A stretch of DNA of 64,000 nt from Aquicoccus porphyridii (GCF_008369105.1 NZ_VINQ01000011.1:1-64000), one strand, 5' to 3'. Shown: positions 1 to 8,826, counted from the first letter of the stretch. Numbers and translations are program-made. Notes: generated from the letters alone by a model not told the origin.

Positions 1-1
1 C

Positions 2-169
2 GTAAGTTGCTCGGCTGCTGCAGAAGCGGGTATCGGCAACATCGACGCGACGATTGCAGCAACCAATCCCGAAGCATTGGCATATTACGAGGCGATGGGC
101 TTTCGAACCTACCGGACCCCAGATGGACTAATCTGCAAGCGTTTCGCGGTTGTGGGGCAGAGTTCCTAG
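2..169 (+). CDS. GNAT-family N-acetyltransferase, C-terminal fragment (runs off window)
   Basis: The frame is open from the window edge to a TAG at 167-169 and encodes the last 55 residues. It contains ATNPEALAYYEAMGF followed by RTYRTPDGLICKRF. This N-P-x-A-x-x-Y-Y-E-x-x-G-F pattern is the typical end of the acetyl-CoA binding fold in GNAT acetyltransferases, where the Tyr lies in the catalytic/CoA region. The substrate cannot be told because the N-terminal half lies outside the window. The call rests on this single motif and on coding-like composition. Confidence 0.7.
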   Translation, partial: VSCSAAAEAGIGNIDATIAATNPEALAYYEAMGFRTYRTPDGLICKRFAVVGQSS

Positions 170-457
170 ACGCATGGTTTCGGGCATTGCCGCGCGGGCA
201 AGTTTTGAAAAAGCAGACGTTGCAGCAGAAAGTTTGAATTTCCGTTCCGTCCGCATATCCAACATTCCAGACCACACCGCCCCTTGAAGGCCCGGTTGCA
301 AAGTTCTCGGCCGGTTGGTGCAACAGCTTGGGGTCATGCAGGGGCCTTGTCGCGGACGCAGCCAACAGCTTCGCAATGACCGGTTGGAAGCCATCTGGTT
401 GGCATTGTCCCAGAACGCGCTGCCACCGGAGACGACGCGCCCGCCCATTGTCACGGC
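170..457. other. Gene-free stretch
   Basis: No frame here looks coding and no RBS-linked start is evident. It is less GC-rich than the flanking genes and holds phrases such as GGTTGCAAAGTTCTCGGCC that look like decayed intergenic sequence. I see no clear hairpin with a T-run, no tRNA and no insertion-sequence ends. Confidence 0.4.
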
Positions 458-1237
458 TCAGGCCGTCAGGCCACCGTCGACCCGCAATTCCACCCCGGTC
501 ACGAACCCAGCCTCGTCCGAGGCGAGGTAGAGCGCCGCGTTGGCCACGTCCCACGCGCTGCCCTGACGCCCCATCGGCACCATCGCCGCGCGGCGCCGAG
601 CCAGGTCTTCGGGATTGGTCTCGCTATCAACGAACGCATTCACATGCGGCGTCTCGATCACGCCGGGCAGGATCACGTTCGAACGCACCCCGTGGGGCGC
701 GTTTTCATGCGCGACCGAGCGGGCAAAGCGCACCAGCCCGGCCTTCGACACCTCGTAAGAGACATAGCTGTAAGGCGCGGAATAGACCGCAGCCAGCGAC
801 GAGACATAGACAAAGGCACCGGTTCCTTGCGACCGCATTCCAGGCAGAACCGCCCGGGTGATCCGCATCGCCGCGCCGAGGTTGATGTCGAACACCCGCG
901 CCCAGTCGGCGTCCGAGGTTTCGAGAACGCCGCCCGTCTGGCTGATCCCCACGTTATAGGCCAGCACATCGACCCCGCCCCAGGCTCGCTCCATCGCTCC
1001 TGAAACGGCATCGCCCGCCTCGGGCGCGGTCACATCAACCGCCAGAACCTCGGCCACACCGCCTTCATCGGCGATCAACCCCGCCGTCTCCTGCGCCGCC
1101 TCCAGGTTGCGATCGACACAGAGCACCCGCGCGCCCTCCCGTGCGAAGCGCACCGCCATCGCCTTGCCATTGCCCCAGCCCGGCCCCACCGAGCCGGCCC
1201 CGATCACCGCCGCGCGTTTTCCCGCCAGCCGCGTCAT
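458..1237 (-). CDS. SDR-family NAD(P)-dependent oxidoreductase
   Basis: This 259-aa protein has the short-chain dehydrogenase layout. An N-terminal Rossmann glycine motif, GAGSVGPGWGNG (residues 13-24), is slightly longer than the usual GxxxGxG. D42 at the end of beta-2 suggests NAD rather than NADP. The active site has Ser146/147 and YEVSK (Tyr161, Lys165), and the DGG end is typical. The start used is the ATG at 1237, whose ATGA overlaps the stop of the TRAP large subunit, so it is the last gene of the operon. A longer reading extends into the TRAP gene and is not plausible. It probably oxidises a hydroxy-acid or alcohol intermediate of the imported substrate. The substrate is not known. 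Confidence 0.85.
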   Translation of the reverse strand: MTRLAGKRAAVIGAGSVGPGWGNGKAMAVRFAREGARVLCVDRNLEAAQETAGLIADEGGVAEVLAVDVTAPEAGDAVSGAMERAWGGVDVLAYNVGISQTGGVLETSDADWARVFDINLGAAMRITRAVLPGMRSQGTGAFVYVSSLAAVYSAPYSYVSYEVSKAGLVRFARSVAHENAPHGVRSNVILPGVIETPHVNAFVDSETNPEDLARRRAAMVPMGRQGSAWDVANAALYLASDEAGFVTGVELRVDGGLTA

Positions 1238-2601
1238 CGCGACAGCACCTGATTGGGCAGCCACATTACGATCTCCGGTTGCCAGATCAGCACCGCCAGA
1301 ACCGCCACCTGCAACAGCACGAAGGGAATGATCCCGCGGTAGATGTCGCGCATTTCCACCAGGTCGCCCGCTGCGCCCTTCATGTAGAACAGCGCAAAAC
1401 CGAATGGAGGCGTCAGGAAGGAGGTCTGCAAATTCACCGCCACAAGGATGGTGAACCAATAGACCAGGTCGGCCTTGTCGATATGCGCCCCCAGGTCCAT
1501 CAACCCCACGATGGGCGCGAAGATCGGCAGCAGGATCAGCGTGATCTCGATCCAGTCGAAAAAGAACCCCATGACAAAGACCATCGCCATCATCATGAAC
1601 AAGAGTGCCCAATCCCCGAGATCGAGGCTGCGTGCCATCTCGATGATGAACTCGTCACCGCCGATCCTGCGAAAGACGTAAGAGAACGCCGTCGCCGCCG
1701 CGAAGATGAAGAACAGAAGCGCAATGGTGCGCAATGCCGAATCCGTGGCCTCGCCCAGCGTCGAAAGGCTCAGCCGCCCGCGGATCAACCCCAGAAGCAG
1801 CGCCGCGAAGGCGCCCACCCCAGAGGCTTCGGTCGGGCTGGCAATGCCGCCGATGATCGACCCCAGAACCGAGACGATCAGGATCAGCGGAAAGCTGACC
1901 GAGATGATCGTTTCGCGCCAGAGACCGGCACGTTCCCCGGCCTCGAGCCGCGCCGTCACCGGCGTCTCGCCCGGCCGCAGAAGCGAGCGCAGCACCAGGT
2001 AGACAAGATAGACCCCGGCCAGGAACAGCCCCGGCAGGAACGCCGCCACGAACACCTTGGCAAGGTTGAGCGACAGAAGGTCCGACATGAAGACCAGCAT
2101 CACCGAGGGCGGAATGAGAATCCCAAGCGTGCCCGCGCTCGCCACCGTGCCGGTGGCCAGCGGCGCGGAATATCCCGCCCGCATCATGGTGGGCAGCGCC
2201 ATCACCGTCAGCATCACCACCGAGGCCCCGATGATCCCCGTCGCGGCGGCCAGGATCGTGCCCATCAATACCACGGCCAGCGCCAGCCCCCCCGGCACCC
2301 GCGCCATCAGCTTCTGAAGCGTGAGCAGCAGATCCTCGGCGATCCGCGTCTTCTCCATCACCACGCCCATGAAGATGAACATCGGCGCGGCGACCAGAAC
2401 CGCGTTGTCGATCACCCCGCCGAAGATCCGCGTCGGGATAAGCGACAGGTGCACCGGCCGCATCTCGCCCAGCCACAGAGCGATCAGCGCGAAAACAAGC
2501 GTAATCGCCGACAGCACGATCGGCACCGGAAGCGAGGTGAAAAGCCCCGCGATCAGGCTCAGGAACATGATTGCGGGCAGGAATTCGATCAGCGTTTCCA
2601 T
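1234..2601 (-). CDS. dctM: TRAP transporter large permease (DctM type)
   Basis: This 455-aa membrane protein carries many hydrophobic segments and family signatures, including FGGVIDNAVLVAAPMFIFMG, GTVASAGTLGILIPPS and SPTEASGVGAF. It is the ion-coupled permease of a tripartite ATP-independent periplasmic transporter, working with the small subunit DctQ and the binding protein DctP next to it. The ATG at 2601 gives the usual METLIEFLP-type start and overlaps the end of dctQ by 13 bp. Upstream in-frame codons would run through dctQ. Substrate specificity lies in DctP and is probably an organic acid. Confidence 0.92.
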   Translation of the reverse strand: METLIEFLPAIMFLSLIAGLFTSLPVPIVLSAITLVFALIALWLGEMRPVHLSLIPTRIFGGVIDNAVLVAAPMFIFMGVVMEKTRIAEDLLLTLQKLMARVPGGLALAVVLMGTILAAATGIIGASVVMLTVMALPTMMRAGYSAPLATGTVASAGTLGILIPPSVMLVFMSDLLSLNLAKVFVAAFLPGLFLAGVYLVYLVLRSLLRPGETPVTARLEAGERAGLWRETIISVSFPLILIVSVLGSIIGGIASPTEASGVGAFAALLLGLIRGRLSLSTLGEATDSALRTIALLFFIFAAATAFSYVFRRIGGDEFIIEMARSLDLGDWALLFMMMAMVFVMGFFFDWIEITLILLPIFAPIVGLMDLGAHIDKADLVYWFTILVAVNLQTSFLTPPFGFALFYMKGAAGDLVEMRDIYRGIIPFVLLQVAVLAVLIWQPEIVMWLPNQVLSR

Positions 2602-3140
2602 AGGCCCCGCTCGATGAAAGGAGTCTCGACAAGATCGGGCCGCCTCAGCACGGCCAGAATACGAAGCACGACCGCAGCGCAGCCCGCGATCGTCACCAGC
2701 CCCGCGACCGGGATCACCGACTTGATGACCCAGCGATGCGGCAACCCGCGCCCGCCATTGGCCCCCTCGCCGCGCACGAAGGCGCGTTCGGCGAATTCGT
2801 AGCCATACCAGACAATGATCGCGAAGAACGGGATGACCAGAAGGACAACCACCCAAAGCTCAAGCCAGAGGCGGAACCGCGGATTCATCCGGTGGGCCAG
2901 AACGTCGATGCGCACATGGGCGTCGCGCGTATAGGCATAGCCAAAGGCGAACATCGCGATCACCCCGTGGATATGCCATTCCAGATCCTGCAACACGAAG
3001 GAACTGGTGTCGAAGAACTTTCGCCCGATCACGTCATACATGATGACCGCCACCAGCACGATGAGAAGCACCGCGGCGATCCGCGCGGCCCAGTCGCAGA
3101 TGCGGGTCAGCGCCGCCGCGACATTCAAGGCTGCCTGCAT
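2589..3140 (-). CDS. dctQ: TRAP transporter small permease (DctQ type)
   Basis: This 183-aa protein has four predicted membrane segments and the DctQ pattern: MYDVIGRKFF in the second helix region and FAFGYAYTRDAHVRIDVL near residue 65-85. It forms the membrane complex with the large subunit encoded immediately downstream, with which it overlaps by 13 bp. The gene lies 60 bp after dctP in the same direction. Length and motifs match the family well. Confidence 0.9.
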   Translation of the reverse strand: MQAALNVAAALTRICDWAARIAAVLLIVLVAVIMYDVIGRKFFDTSSFVLQDLEWHIHGVIAMFAFGYAYTRDAHVRIDVLAHRMNPRFRLWLELWVVVLLVIPFFAIIVWYGYEFAERAFVRGEGANGGRGLPHRWVIKSVIPVAGLVTIAGCAAVVLRILAVLRRPDLVETPFIERGLWKR

Positions 3141-3200
3141 GTCCCCTCCCCCGTTATGGCCCGGCCCGGAACCATGTCCGGGCCGACGCCTGCGATAAGC

Positions 3201-4232
3201 CTATTTCAGGTAACCGATCTCTTTCCACTCGGCATAGTCGGCACGGAAGGCCTCTATGCTCTCCCATGCGCGTTTGAAATCGGCGTCCTGCGCGGATTTC
3301 TCCGCCGCCACCTCGGCCCAGGCCGATTCATACGCCGCCAGGATCTCGTCGGGCCATGTATGAACCTGCACGTCGTTCTCCTCCTGCATCTTGGCCAGCG
3401 GAGCGAGCTGTACGGCCTCGCCCTCGGCCATGGTGCGCAGAACCTGCGCCTCGCAGGCGGTCTCGATGATGGCGCGCTCCTGGTCGGTGAAATCGTTCCA
3501 GGTATCCATGTTGATCAGCAGGCTCAGGAAACTGGTCTGCTGGTGCCAGCCGGGGAAATAGTAATGCTTGGCGTGTTCATACATCCCCACGAGGTTGTCG
3601 AGATAGGGAAAGCCCAGCTCGGCACTGTCGATCGCCCCGGTATTGAGCGCCGACATCGTATCGGCCAGCCCCATCGACTGCGCCTCGACCCCGAGCTTGG
3701 CCATCACGCTGGCCCCAAGGCCGAAGAAGCGCATCTTCTTGCCTTGCAGGTCGGCGACCGTCTTGATCTCTTCGCGAAACCAGCCCGAGGCTTCGGGCAC
3801 CAGCGTCGAACAATGGATGGTCTTGATGTTGTATTGCGCCTCGGTGATCTCGGTCCAGATCTCCTGCCCGCCGCCATAATACCACCAGGCGGCATATTCC
3901 TTGATGTCCGGCCCGAACGGGAAGGTCGTGAACAGCGGCGCCGACGGCACCACGCCCTCGGCGAAACCGATCGAATACCACGACGATTCCAGCGCCCCGG
4001 TCGATACCGCGTCCCAGACCTCGCCGGTCGAGACGATTTCGCCGGGGTTCTTGACGTTGAACTGAACGCCCCCCGCGGTCAATTCCGCGACTTTCTCGGC
4101 AATGTCCCAGCCCGGCTTGCCCAGAAGCGGCAGCGTCTGCGGGAAAATCGCCTGCATCTCGATATCCTTGGCGACGGCTCCCGTCGCCACGATGGCCGCG
4201 GCACAGGCGGTTATGGTAAATTTGGTCTTCAT
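3201..4232 (-). CDS. dctP: TRAP transporter periplasmic substrate-binding protein (DctP type)
   Basis: The protein is 343 aa from the ATG at 4232. That ATG is preferred over the in-frame GTG two codons earlier because a GGAGG element at about 4239-4244 is correctly spaced from it. A Sec signal peptide (MKTKFTITACAAAIVATGAVA) is followed by a DctP fold with FGLGASVMAKLG and NTGAIDSAELGFPYLDN. It captures the substrate in the periplasm and passes it to DctQM. The family includes TakP-like 2-oxoacid binders. Two thiamine-diphosphate enzymes upstream make a 2-oxo or alpha-hydroxyketone acid an attractive guess, but the ligand cannot be read from sequence. Confidence 0.88.
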   Translation of the reverse strand: MKTKFTITACAAAIVATGAVAKDIEMQAIFPQTLPLLGKPGWDIAEKVAELTAGGVQFNVKNPGEIVSTGEVWDAVSTGALESSWYSIGFAEGVVPSAPLFTTFPFGPDIKEYAAWWYYGGGQEIWTEITEAQYNIKTIHCSTLVPEASGWFREEIKTVADLQGKKMRFFGLGASVMAKLGVEAQSMGLADTMSALNTGAIDSAELGFPYLDNLVGMYEHAKHYYFPGWHQQTSFLSLLINMDTWNDFTDQERAIIETACEAQVLRTMAEGEAVQLAPLAKMQEENDVQVHTWPDEILAAYESAWAEVAAEKSAQDADFKRAWESIEAFRADYAEWKEIGYLK

Positions 4233-4259
4233 TGGCACTCCTCCCTAAATGGCGCGTAT

Positions 4260-5993
4260 CTAGGCCACGCGATCGCCTTTCTTGACCTGAACGGTCCGGT
4301 TATCGACGGCCGGAAGCATCCGGGCCGGGTCTCGTGTGACCATGACGTCGATGACGCTTGGCCGGTTCCTCTCGGCGAAGGCTGCCTTCAACGCGCCTTC
4401 CAGTTCTCCGGGCTCCTCCACCCGGATACCATGACAGCCCATCGCCTCGGCCACTTTCGCATAATTGGTCTCGGCCAGGTCCGAGCTCTGGTAATTGCCT
4501 TCGCCATACATCAGATGCTGCAACGCCTTCACGTACCCCGATGCCGCGTTGTTCACCACGATCACCGTCAGGCCCAGTCCCATCCGCCGCGCGGTCTCCA
4601 ACTCCCCCAACACCATGTTGAACCCGCCATCGCCGGTCAATCCCACGACCACCGCTTCGGGATCGGCCAGTTGCGCGCCCATCGCGCCGGGCAGGCCATA
4701 GCCGATCGAGGCAAAGCCCCGGTCCGGCACGAAACTGCGCCGTGCCTCTTTCGAATTGAACAGCAATCCGCCCCAATGCGCGGCGAACCCGCCATCGGCG
4801 ATCAGGTACCCATCCGCCGGCAAATGCCGGTTCAACTCGGTGATGAGCCGCGCCATATGCACCGGGCTTTCATCCGAATAAAGCCGATCCGCCGCGACCT
4901 CGTCATGCCAGGCCTGCATCTTCACCGGGATCTCGGCGAGGTAATCGGCCCGCCGTGCCCGCTGCGCCCCGGCGGTGTCGGCCATCGCTTCGGTCAGGGC
5001 GTCGAGCCCCTCGCGGGCATCCCCCCAAAGCTTGAGCGCCGGTTCATAGGTTCGCCCCATCTCCTCGGCCACATTGTCAAGGTGAATGACCCGTTGCCCC
5101 TTGTGCGGGATCGAAAACCGCTTGGTCGCGATCTCGCCCAGCTTGCAACCCGTCACGACGATGCAATCGCTGGCCGCGATCAGGTCGTTGGCGATCCGGT
5201 CATAGCGGCCGAACAACCCCGCGCTCAGCGGCGAGGTGCAGGCAATCGCGCCCTTGCCGCTCATCGTGTGGGCCACGGGGATGCCGTTTTCCTCGGCAAA
5301 GCGCGTCACCGCCCCGGTGGCCTGTGAAATATGGATGCCCCCGCCACAGAGCAGGATCGGCCGCTCGGCCCCGGCGATCATGTCAGCGGCGCGCGCAATG
5401 CTCGCCACATCAGGACGACAGCGCAGCGCGGGTGCCGCCTCATGCGCCGGATCGACATCGAAATCGCCGTCGTCATAGCCCCAGAGCCCATGCGCGATAT
5501 CCTCGGGCACGTCCACCACCACCGGGCCGGGCCGTCCGCTCGTGGCCACGGCGAAGGCGCGGCGCATGATCTCGGGGATGCGCTGGATCGACTCGATGCG
5601 CAGAAGCTCCTTGCAGGCGGGGCGCAGGATCGACACCTGGTCGGTCTCCTGCGTCATGTTCTTGCCCGCGTGATCGCGCTGCGCATCGCCGATGATCGCC
5701 ACGATGGGCGAACCCGCGTTCAACGCCTCGACCAGTCCGGTCACGAGGTTGGTGGCCCCCGGCCCCAGCGTGGCATCGACCAATCCGACCCGTCCCGACA
5801 CCTTGGCATAGGCATCGGCGGCAAAGACCGCGCAGCGTTCGTCGTTGATCAGGTTGTGTTTCAGCCCCAGCCGCCGCGCCGCATCGTAAAAGGGCAGCAG
5901 TTGAAACCCGCCCATGCCGAACATCGGGCCGGCCCCATGGGCCAGAAGCATCCGCACCAGCGCCTCGCCCCCTGTCATCTCGTTGCTGCTCAT
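4260..5993 (-). CDS. Thiamine-diphosphate enzyme of the acetolactate synthase/benzoylformate decarboxylase superfamily
   Basis: This 577-aa protein has the three-domain POX/AHAS layout. The N-terminal Pyr domain carries Glu52 (NDERCAVFAADAYAK), which activates the cofactor. The central domain follows, and the C-terminal PP domain has the ThDP/Mg motif GDGGFNM (454-460) with NN at 481-482. It overlaps the E1 beta gene by ATGA at 5990-5993, so it belongs to the same operon. The family includes acetolactate synthase, oxoacid decarboxylases, sulfoacetaldehyde acetyltransferase and hydroxyacyl lyases. I cannot choose among them. There is no small regulatory subunit nearby, which argues against biosynthetic acetolactate synthase. 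Confidence 0.85.
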   Translation of the reverse strand: MSSNEMTGGEALVRMLLAHGAGPMFGMGGFQLLPFYDAARRLGLKHNLINDERCAVFAADAYAKVSGRVGLVDATLGPGATNLVTGLVEALNAGSPIVAIIGDAQRDHAGKNMTQETDQVSILRPACKELLRIESIQRIPEIMRRAFAVATSGRPGPVVVDVPEDIAHGLWGYDDGDFDVDPAHEAAPALRCRPDVASIARAADMIAGAERPILLCGGGIHISQATGAVTRFAEENGIPVAHTMSGKGAIACTSPLSAGLFGRYDRIANDLIAASDCIVVTGCKLGEIATKRFSIPHKGQRVIHLDNVAEEMGRTYEPALKLWGDAREGLDALTEAMADTAGAQRARRADYLAEIPVKMQAWHDEVAADRLYSDESPVHMARLITELNRHLPADGYLIADGGFAAHWGGLLFNSKEARRSFVPDRGFASIGYGLPGAMGAQLADPEAVVVGLTGDGGFNMVLGELETARRMGLGLTVIVVNNAASGYVKALQHLMYGEGNYQSSDLAETNYAKVAEAMGCHGIRVEEPGELEGALKAAFAERNRPSVIDVMVTRDPARMLPAVDNRTVQVKKGDRVA

Positions 5994-6964
5994 GCTGCCT
6001 TTGCCTCCATCATCTCTTCCGCCGCCTGCGCGATCATTTCTTCCGTCACGCGCAACTGATCCTCAAGGTTGGGCGCATAGGCCACCAGCGACCGGGGCGC
6101 GCCCAGCCGACGTGGCCGCACCTTCATCGCCACATCCTGCGCGACGCTGGCCACCACCTCGGCACCGAAACCACCCACCGAAACGGCTTCATGCGCCACG
6201 ATCAGACGGCCCGTCTTGCGCACGCTCTCGATCACCGCGCGCTTGTCCCAGGGCCAGAGGCTCACAAGGTCGATCACCTCGGCCGCGATGCCCCGTTCGG
6301 CCAGCACCGCCCCTGCACTCTCGGCCAGGTTGGCGCAATCCGACCAGCTCACGATGGTCACATCCCTGCCCGACCGTCGCACTCGCGCCTTGCCGAAATC
6401 GCCCGGGGCGGTGGTATCCACCTCGCCCTCGAGCGCCCAGATGTTCTTGTGTTCAAGGTAAACCACCGGATCGTCGCAGGCGATCGCGGCCTTCATCATG
6501 GAATAATTGTCCTGTGGCGTGCTCGGGCAGACCACGACCAGCCCCGGAATATGCGCATACCACGCCTCAAGGCTCTGGCTGTGCTGCGCCGCCGAACTGC
6601 GCCACATCCCCATCGGCTTGCGGATCACCATCGGCGCGCGGCTCTGTCCGCCGAACATGAAGCGGGCCTTGGCAACCTGGTTGATCAACTCGTCGGTGGC
6701 GCAAAGCGCGAAGTCGGCGAACCGCATCTCGACAATCGGCCGCGTGCCCACCATCGCCGCGCCGAAGGCCGCGCCCATGATCGCCGCCTCGGAAATCGGC
6801 GCATCGCTGATCCGATCGGGGCCGAACTCCTCGCGCAGCCCCGCGTATTGCTTGAAGACGCCGCCGCGTCCCAGATCCTCGCCCACGCACCAGACGCGCG
6901 GGTCATCACGCATCGCTTCGGCAACGGCCAGTTTCGCGGCCTCCGCGTAACTCATCACCACCAT
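5990..6964 (-). CDS. 2-oxoacid dehydrogenase-type E1 component, beta subunit
   Basis: This 324-aa protein is a transketolase-like E1 beta. It has VGEDLGRGGVFKQYAGL near residue 26, the ISEAAIMGAAFGAAMVG region, and a C-terminal transketolase_C domain with AHEAVSVGGFGAEV. It should pair with the adjacent alpha subunit to form an alpha2beta2 ThDP enzyme such as pyruvate, branched-chain or acetoin dehydrogenase E1. The start ATG shares one base with the alpha stop (TGATG), which suggests coupled translation. No lipoyl E2 or E3 gene follows, so this pair either uses an E2 encoded elsewhere or is not part of a classical complex. Confidence 0.87.
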   Translation of the reverse strand: MVVMSYAEAAKLAVAEAMRDDPRVWCVGEDLGRGGVFKQYAGLREEFGPDRISDAPISEAAIMGAAFGAAMVGTRPIVEMRFADFALCATDELINQVAKARFMFGGQSRAPMVIRKPMGMWRSSAAQHSQSLEAWYAHIPGLVVVCPSTPQDNYSMMKAAIACDDPVVYLEHKNIWALEGEVDTTAPGDFGKARVRRSGRDVTIVSWSDCANLAESAGAVLAERGIAAEVIDLVSLWPWDKRAVIESVRKTGRLIVAHEAVSVGGFGAEVVASVAQDVAMKVRPRRLGAPRSLVAYAPNLEDQLRVTEEMIAQAAEEMMEAKAA

Positions 6965-7959
6965 CAGAATGCCTCCACCGCAGGTGAACCTACATCCTGC
7001 ACATCGTCGAATACCGTGTCATCGGCGGGCCATGGCGCCGCCTTTGCCGCCTCCAGAGCAGCGCGCATCTCGTCCCGCGCAGCCTTGGCGATCTCGTCCA
7101 TCCGCTCCGCCGCGACCCCGGCCGCACCCAACAGGTCACGCTGGCGCGCGATCGGGCAGGTCTCGACCTGCATCCGCTCGGCCTCGCCCTCGGGGCGATA
7201 GGTCGCCGGATCGAAATAGGTATGCCCGTCAAGGCGATAGGTGAGCGCATGCATGAATTCCGGCTCTCCGCCCGCGCGGATGCGCGCGATGATCTCGCGC
7301 GATGTCGCGGCCATCTCCTCGACATCGTTGCCGTCGATCCGCGTGACCGGCAGGCCCAGCGCCTCGGCCCGCGCGCCGACGTCGCCCGAGGTCATGTCGG
7401 ATGTCCTGGTGGTCGCCGAATACTGGTTGTCCTCGCACACGAAGAGGATCGGCAAATCGAACACCCCGGCCCAGTTGATCCCTTCCAGGAACGGCCCCCG
7501 GTTGGCCGCGCCATCGCCGAAGATGCACACGACAACCTGATCCCCGCCCAGAAGCTTGACCCCATGCGCCGCCCCCGCCGCGATGGTGATATTGGCCGAC
7601 ACCACACCGTTCGCGCCCAGCATTCCGACCCCGAAATCCGCGATATGCATCGAGCCACCCTTGCCGCCACAGCACCCGCCTTCGCGCCCCAGCAGCTCTT
7701 TCATCATCGCCGCCGGATCGGCGCCCTTGACCAGCGTGTGCCCGTGGCCGCGATGGGTCGAGGTGATGTAATCGTCGCGCCGCAGGCTTTCGAGCAGCCC
7801 CACCGCCACCGCCTCCTGCCCGATCGACAGGTGGATCGCGCCCAGTACGAGGCCCTCCTCGACCGCCGCATGGCGTGCCGCCTCTTCAAAGGCACGGATG
7901 CGCTCCATCAGGGTCAACCGCTCCAGCGCCTGGCCCGCATCGAAATTCCGCAAGCTCAA
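6964..7959 (-). CDS. 2-oxoacid dehydrogenase-type E1 component, alpha subunit
   Basis: The alpha subunit (331 aa) has THRGHGH (68-74), a glycine-rich loop CCGGKGGSMH, and the ThDP motif GDGAANRG (148-155) ending with N178 in CEDNQYS. The start chosen is a TTG at 7957-7959 that overlaps the IclR stop as TTGA, with a strong GGGGAGGGG upstream. There is no in-frame ATG before Met18, and the region upstream of the TTG is inside iclR. It resembles the acetoin dehydrogenase/pyruvate dehydrogenase E1 alpha group. The 2-oxoacid or acyloin substrate is unknown. Confidence 0.86.
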   Translation of the reverse strand: MSLRNFDAGQALERLTLMERIRAFEEAARHAAVEEGLVLGAIHLSIGQEAVAVGLLESLRRDDYITSTHRGHGHTLVKGADPAAMMKELLGREGGCCGGKGGSMHIADFGVGMLGANGVVSANITIAAGAAHGVKLLGGDQVVVCIFGDGAANRGPFLEGINWAGVFDLPILFVCEDNQYSATTRTSDMTSGDVGARAEALGLPVTRIDGNDVEEMAATSREIIARIRAGGEPEFMHALTYRLDGHTYFDPATYRPEGEAERMQVETCPIARQRDLLGAAGVAAERMDEIAKAARDEMRAALEAAKAAPWPADDTVFDDVQDVGSPAVEAF

Positions 7960-8735
7960 ATCAACCCCTCCCCTTCGAGAATGCTGAACTTCTCCGCAAG
8001 CACCGCTACCTCCTGCCGCAACAGCGGCACCAGTTCGCCCTCGATCCGGTCGGTGCTCATCCGGTCGTTGATCGCCCCGATCCCGACCGCCGCAACGAGC
8101 CGCCCCGACCGTGTCACGATGGGCAGGCCCACCGCGCTCATCCCCGGGATCACGATCGACGGGTTGAGCGCATAGCCCCGCGTATGGAAATCCGCGCACC
8201 GTTCCTCGACCAGATCGGGGGTATAGTTGAAATCGGCCATCCAGCGCCGGTTCGCCTCGGCGACTGCGCGGCGTTTGCGTTCGGGCGTCATCGCATAAAG
8301 CGCCTGCCCGGTCGCCCCCACGCCCAACGGCACCCGGTCGCCCGCGTCGATGGTCAATGTGCGGATCGGGAATCCCCCCAGTTCGCGCCGCACACAGATC
8401 GAGGCCGCCCCCTCGGGCGCCGACATGAAGATCGTGTCCGCGCTTACATCGGCCAGCCGCCGCATCGACCGGGCCGCAAGCGCCGCAAGGTCGGATCGGT
8501 TGGCCACCCGCGCCAGCTTGGCCAGGGCGCTGCCCAGGAAATATTTCCGGCTGTCCGGGTCCTGATAGGCATAATGCACCTCCTGCAAGGAGGCCAGAAC
8601 CCGGTGGGTGGTGGATTTGGTGAACTCGGTGCGGGCCATGATCTCGGTCAGCGACGCCCCCAAGGGTGCATCGGCCAGCGCCGACAGCACCTTCTGGGCA
8701 CGCGCAATAGAGCCGACCGGCGCCTCTACATTCAC
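7956..8735 (-). CDS. IclR-family transcriptional regulator
   Basis: This 259-aa protein has an N-terminal winged helix-turn-helix (GASLTEIMARTEFTKSTTHR, about 27-46) and a C-terminal IclR effector domain with GATGQALYA and AVGLPIVTRSGRLVAAVG. It is the first gene of the minus-strand operon and is translationally coupled to the E1 alpha gene. It presumably senses the transported substrate or a metabolite and controls both this operon and the divergent gene at 8827. A 13-bp-arm palindrome lies 16 bp upstream of its start. Confidence 0.9.
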   Translation of the reverse strand: MNVEAPVGSIARAQKVLSALADAPLGASLTEIMARTEFTKSTTHRVLASLQEVHYAYQDPDSRKYFLGSALAKLARVANRSDLAALAARSMRRLADVSADTIFMSAPEGAASICVRRELGGFPIRTLTIDAGDRVPLGVGATGQALYAMTPERKRRAVAEANRRWMADFNYTPDLVEERCADFHTRGYALNPSIVIPGMSAVGLPIVTRSGRLVAAVGIGAINDRMSTDRIEGELVPLLRQEVAVLAEKFSILEGEGLI

Positions 8736-8751
8736 TTGCTTCCTCCCACCA

Positions 8752-8787
8752 TTCCTATTGTCGGAACTTATGTGCCGATAATAGGAA
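8752..8787. promoter_or_regulatory. Palindromic operator candidate between iclR and the divergent gene
   Basis: Arms TTCCTATTGTCGG (8752-8764) and CCGATAATAGGAA (8775-8787) are reverse complements with one mismatch and a 10-bp spacer. The site is centred in the 91-bp gap between two divergent starts. That is the expected place for IclR autoregulation and control of the neighbouring gene. It is seen directly in sequence; its use by this IclR protein is inferred. Confidence 0.65.
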
Positions 8788-8826
8788 CAACTTGTCGAGG
8801 TGTGTCAAACGAAATATTGATACCCC

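Noticed and set aside
1141-2802. 553-codon plus-strand open frame opposite dctM
   Set aside because: It is antisense to clear TRAP permease genes and gives a low-complexity His/Arg/Gln-rich product, a by-product of high GC content.
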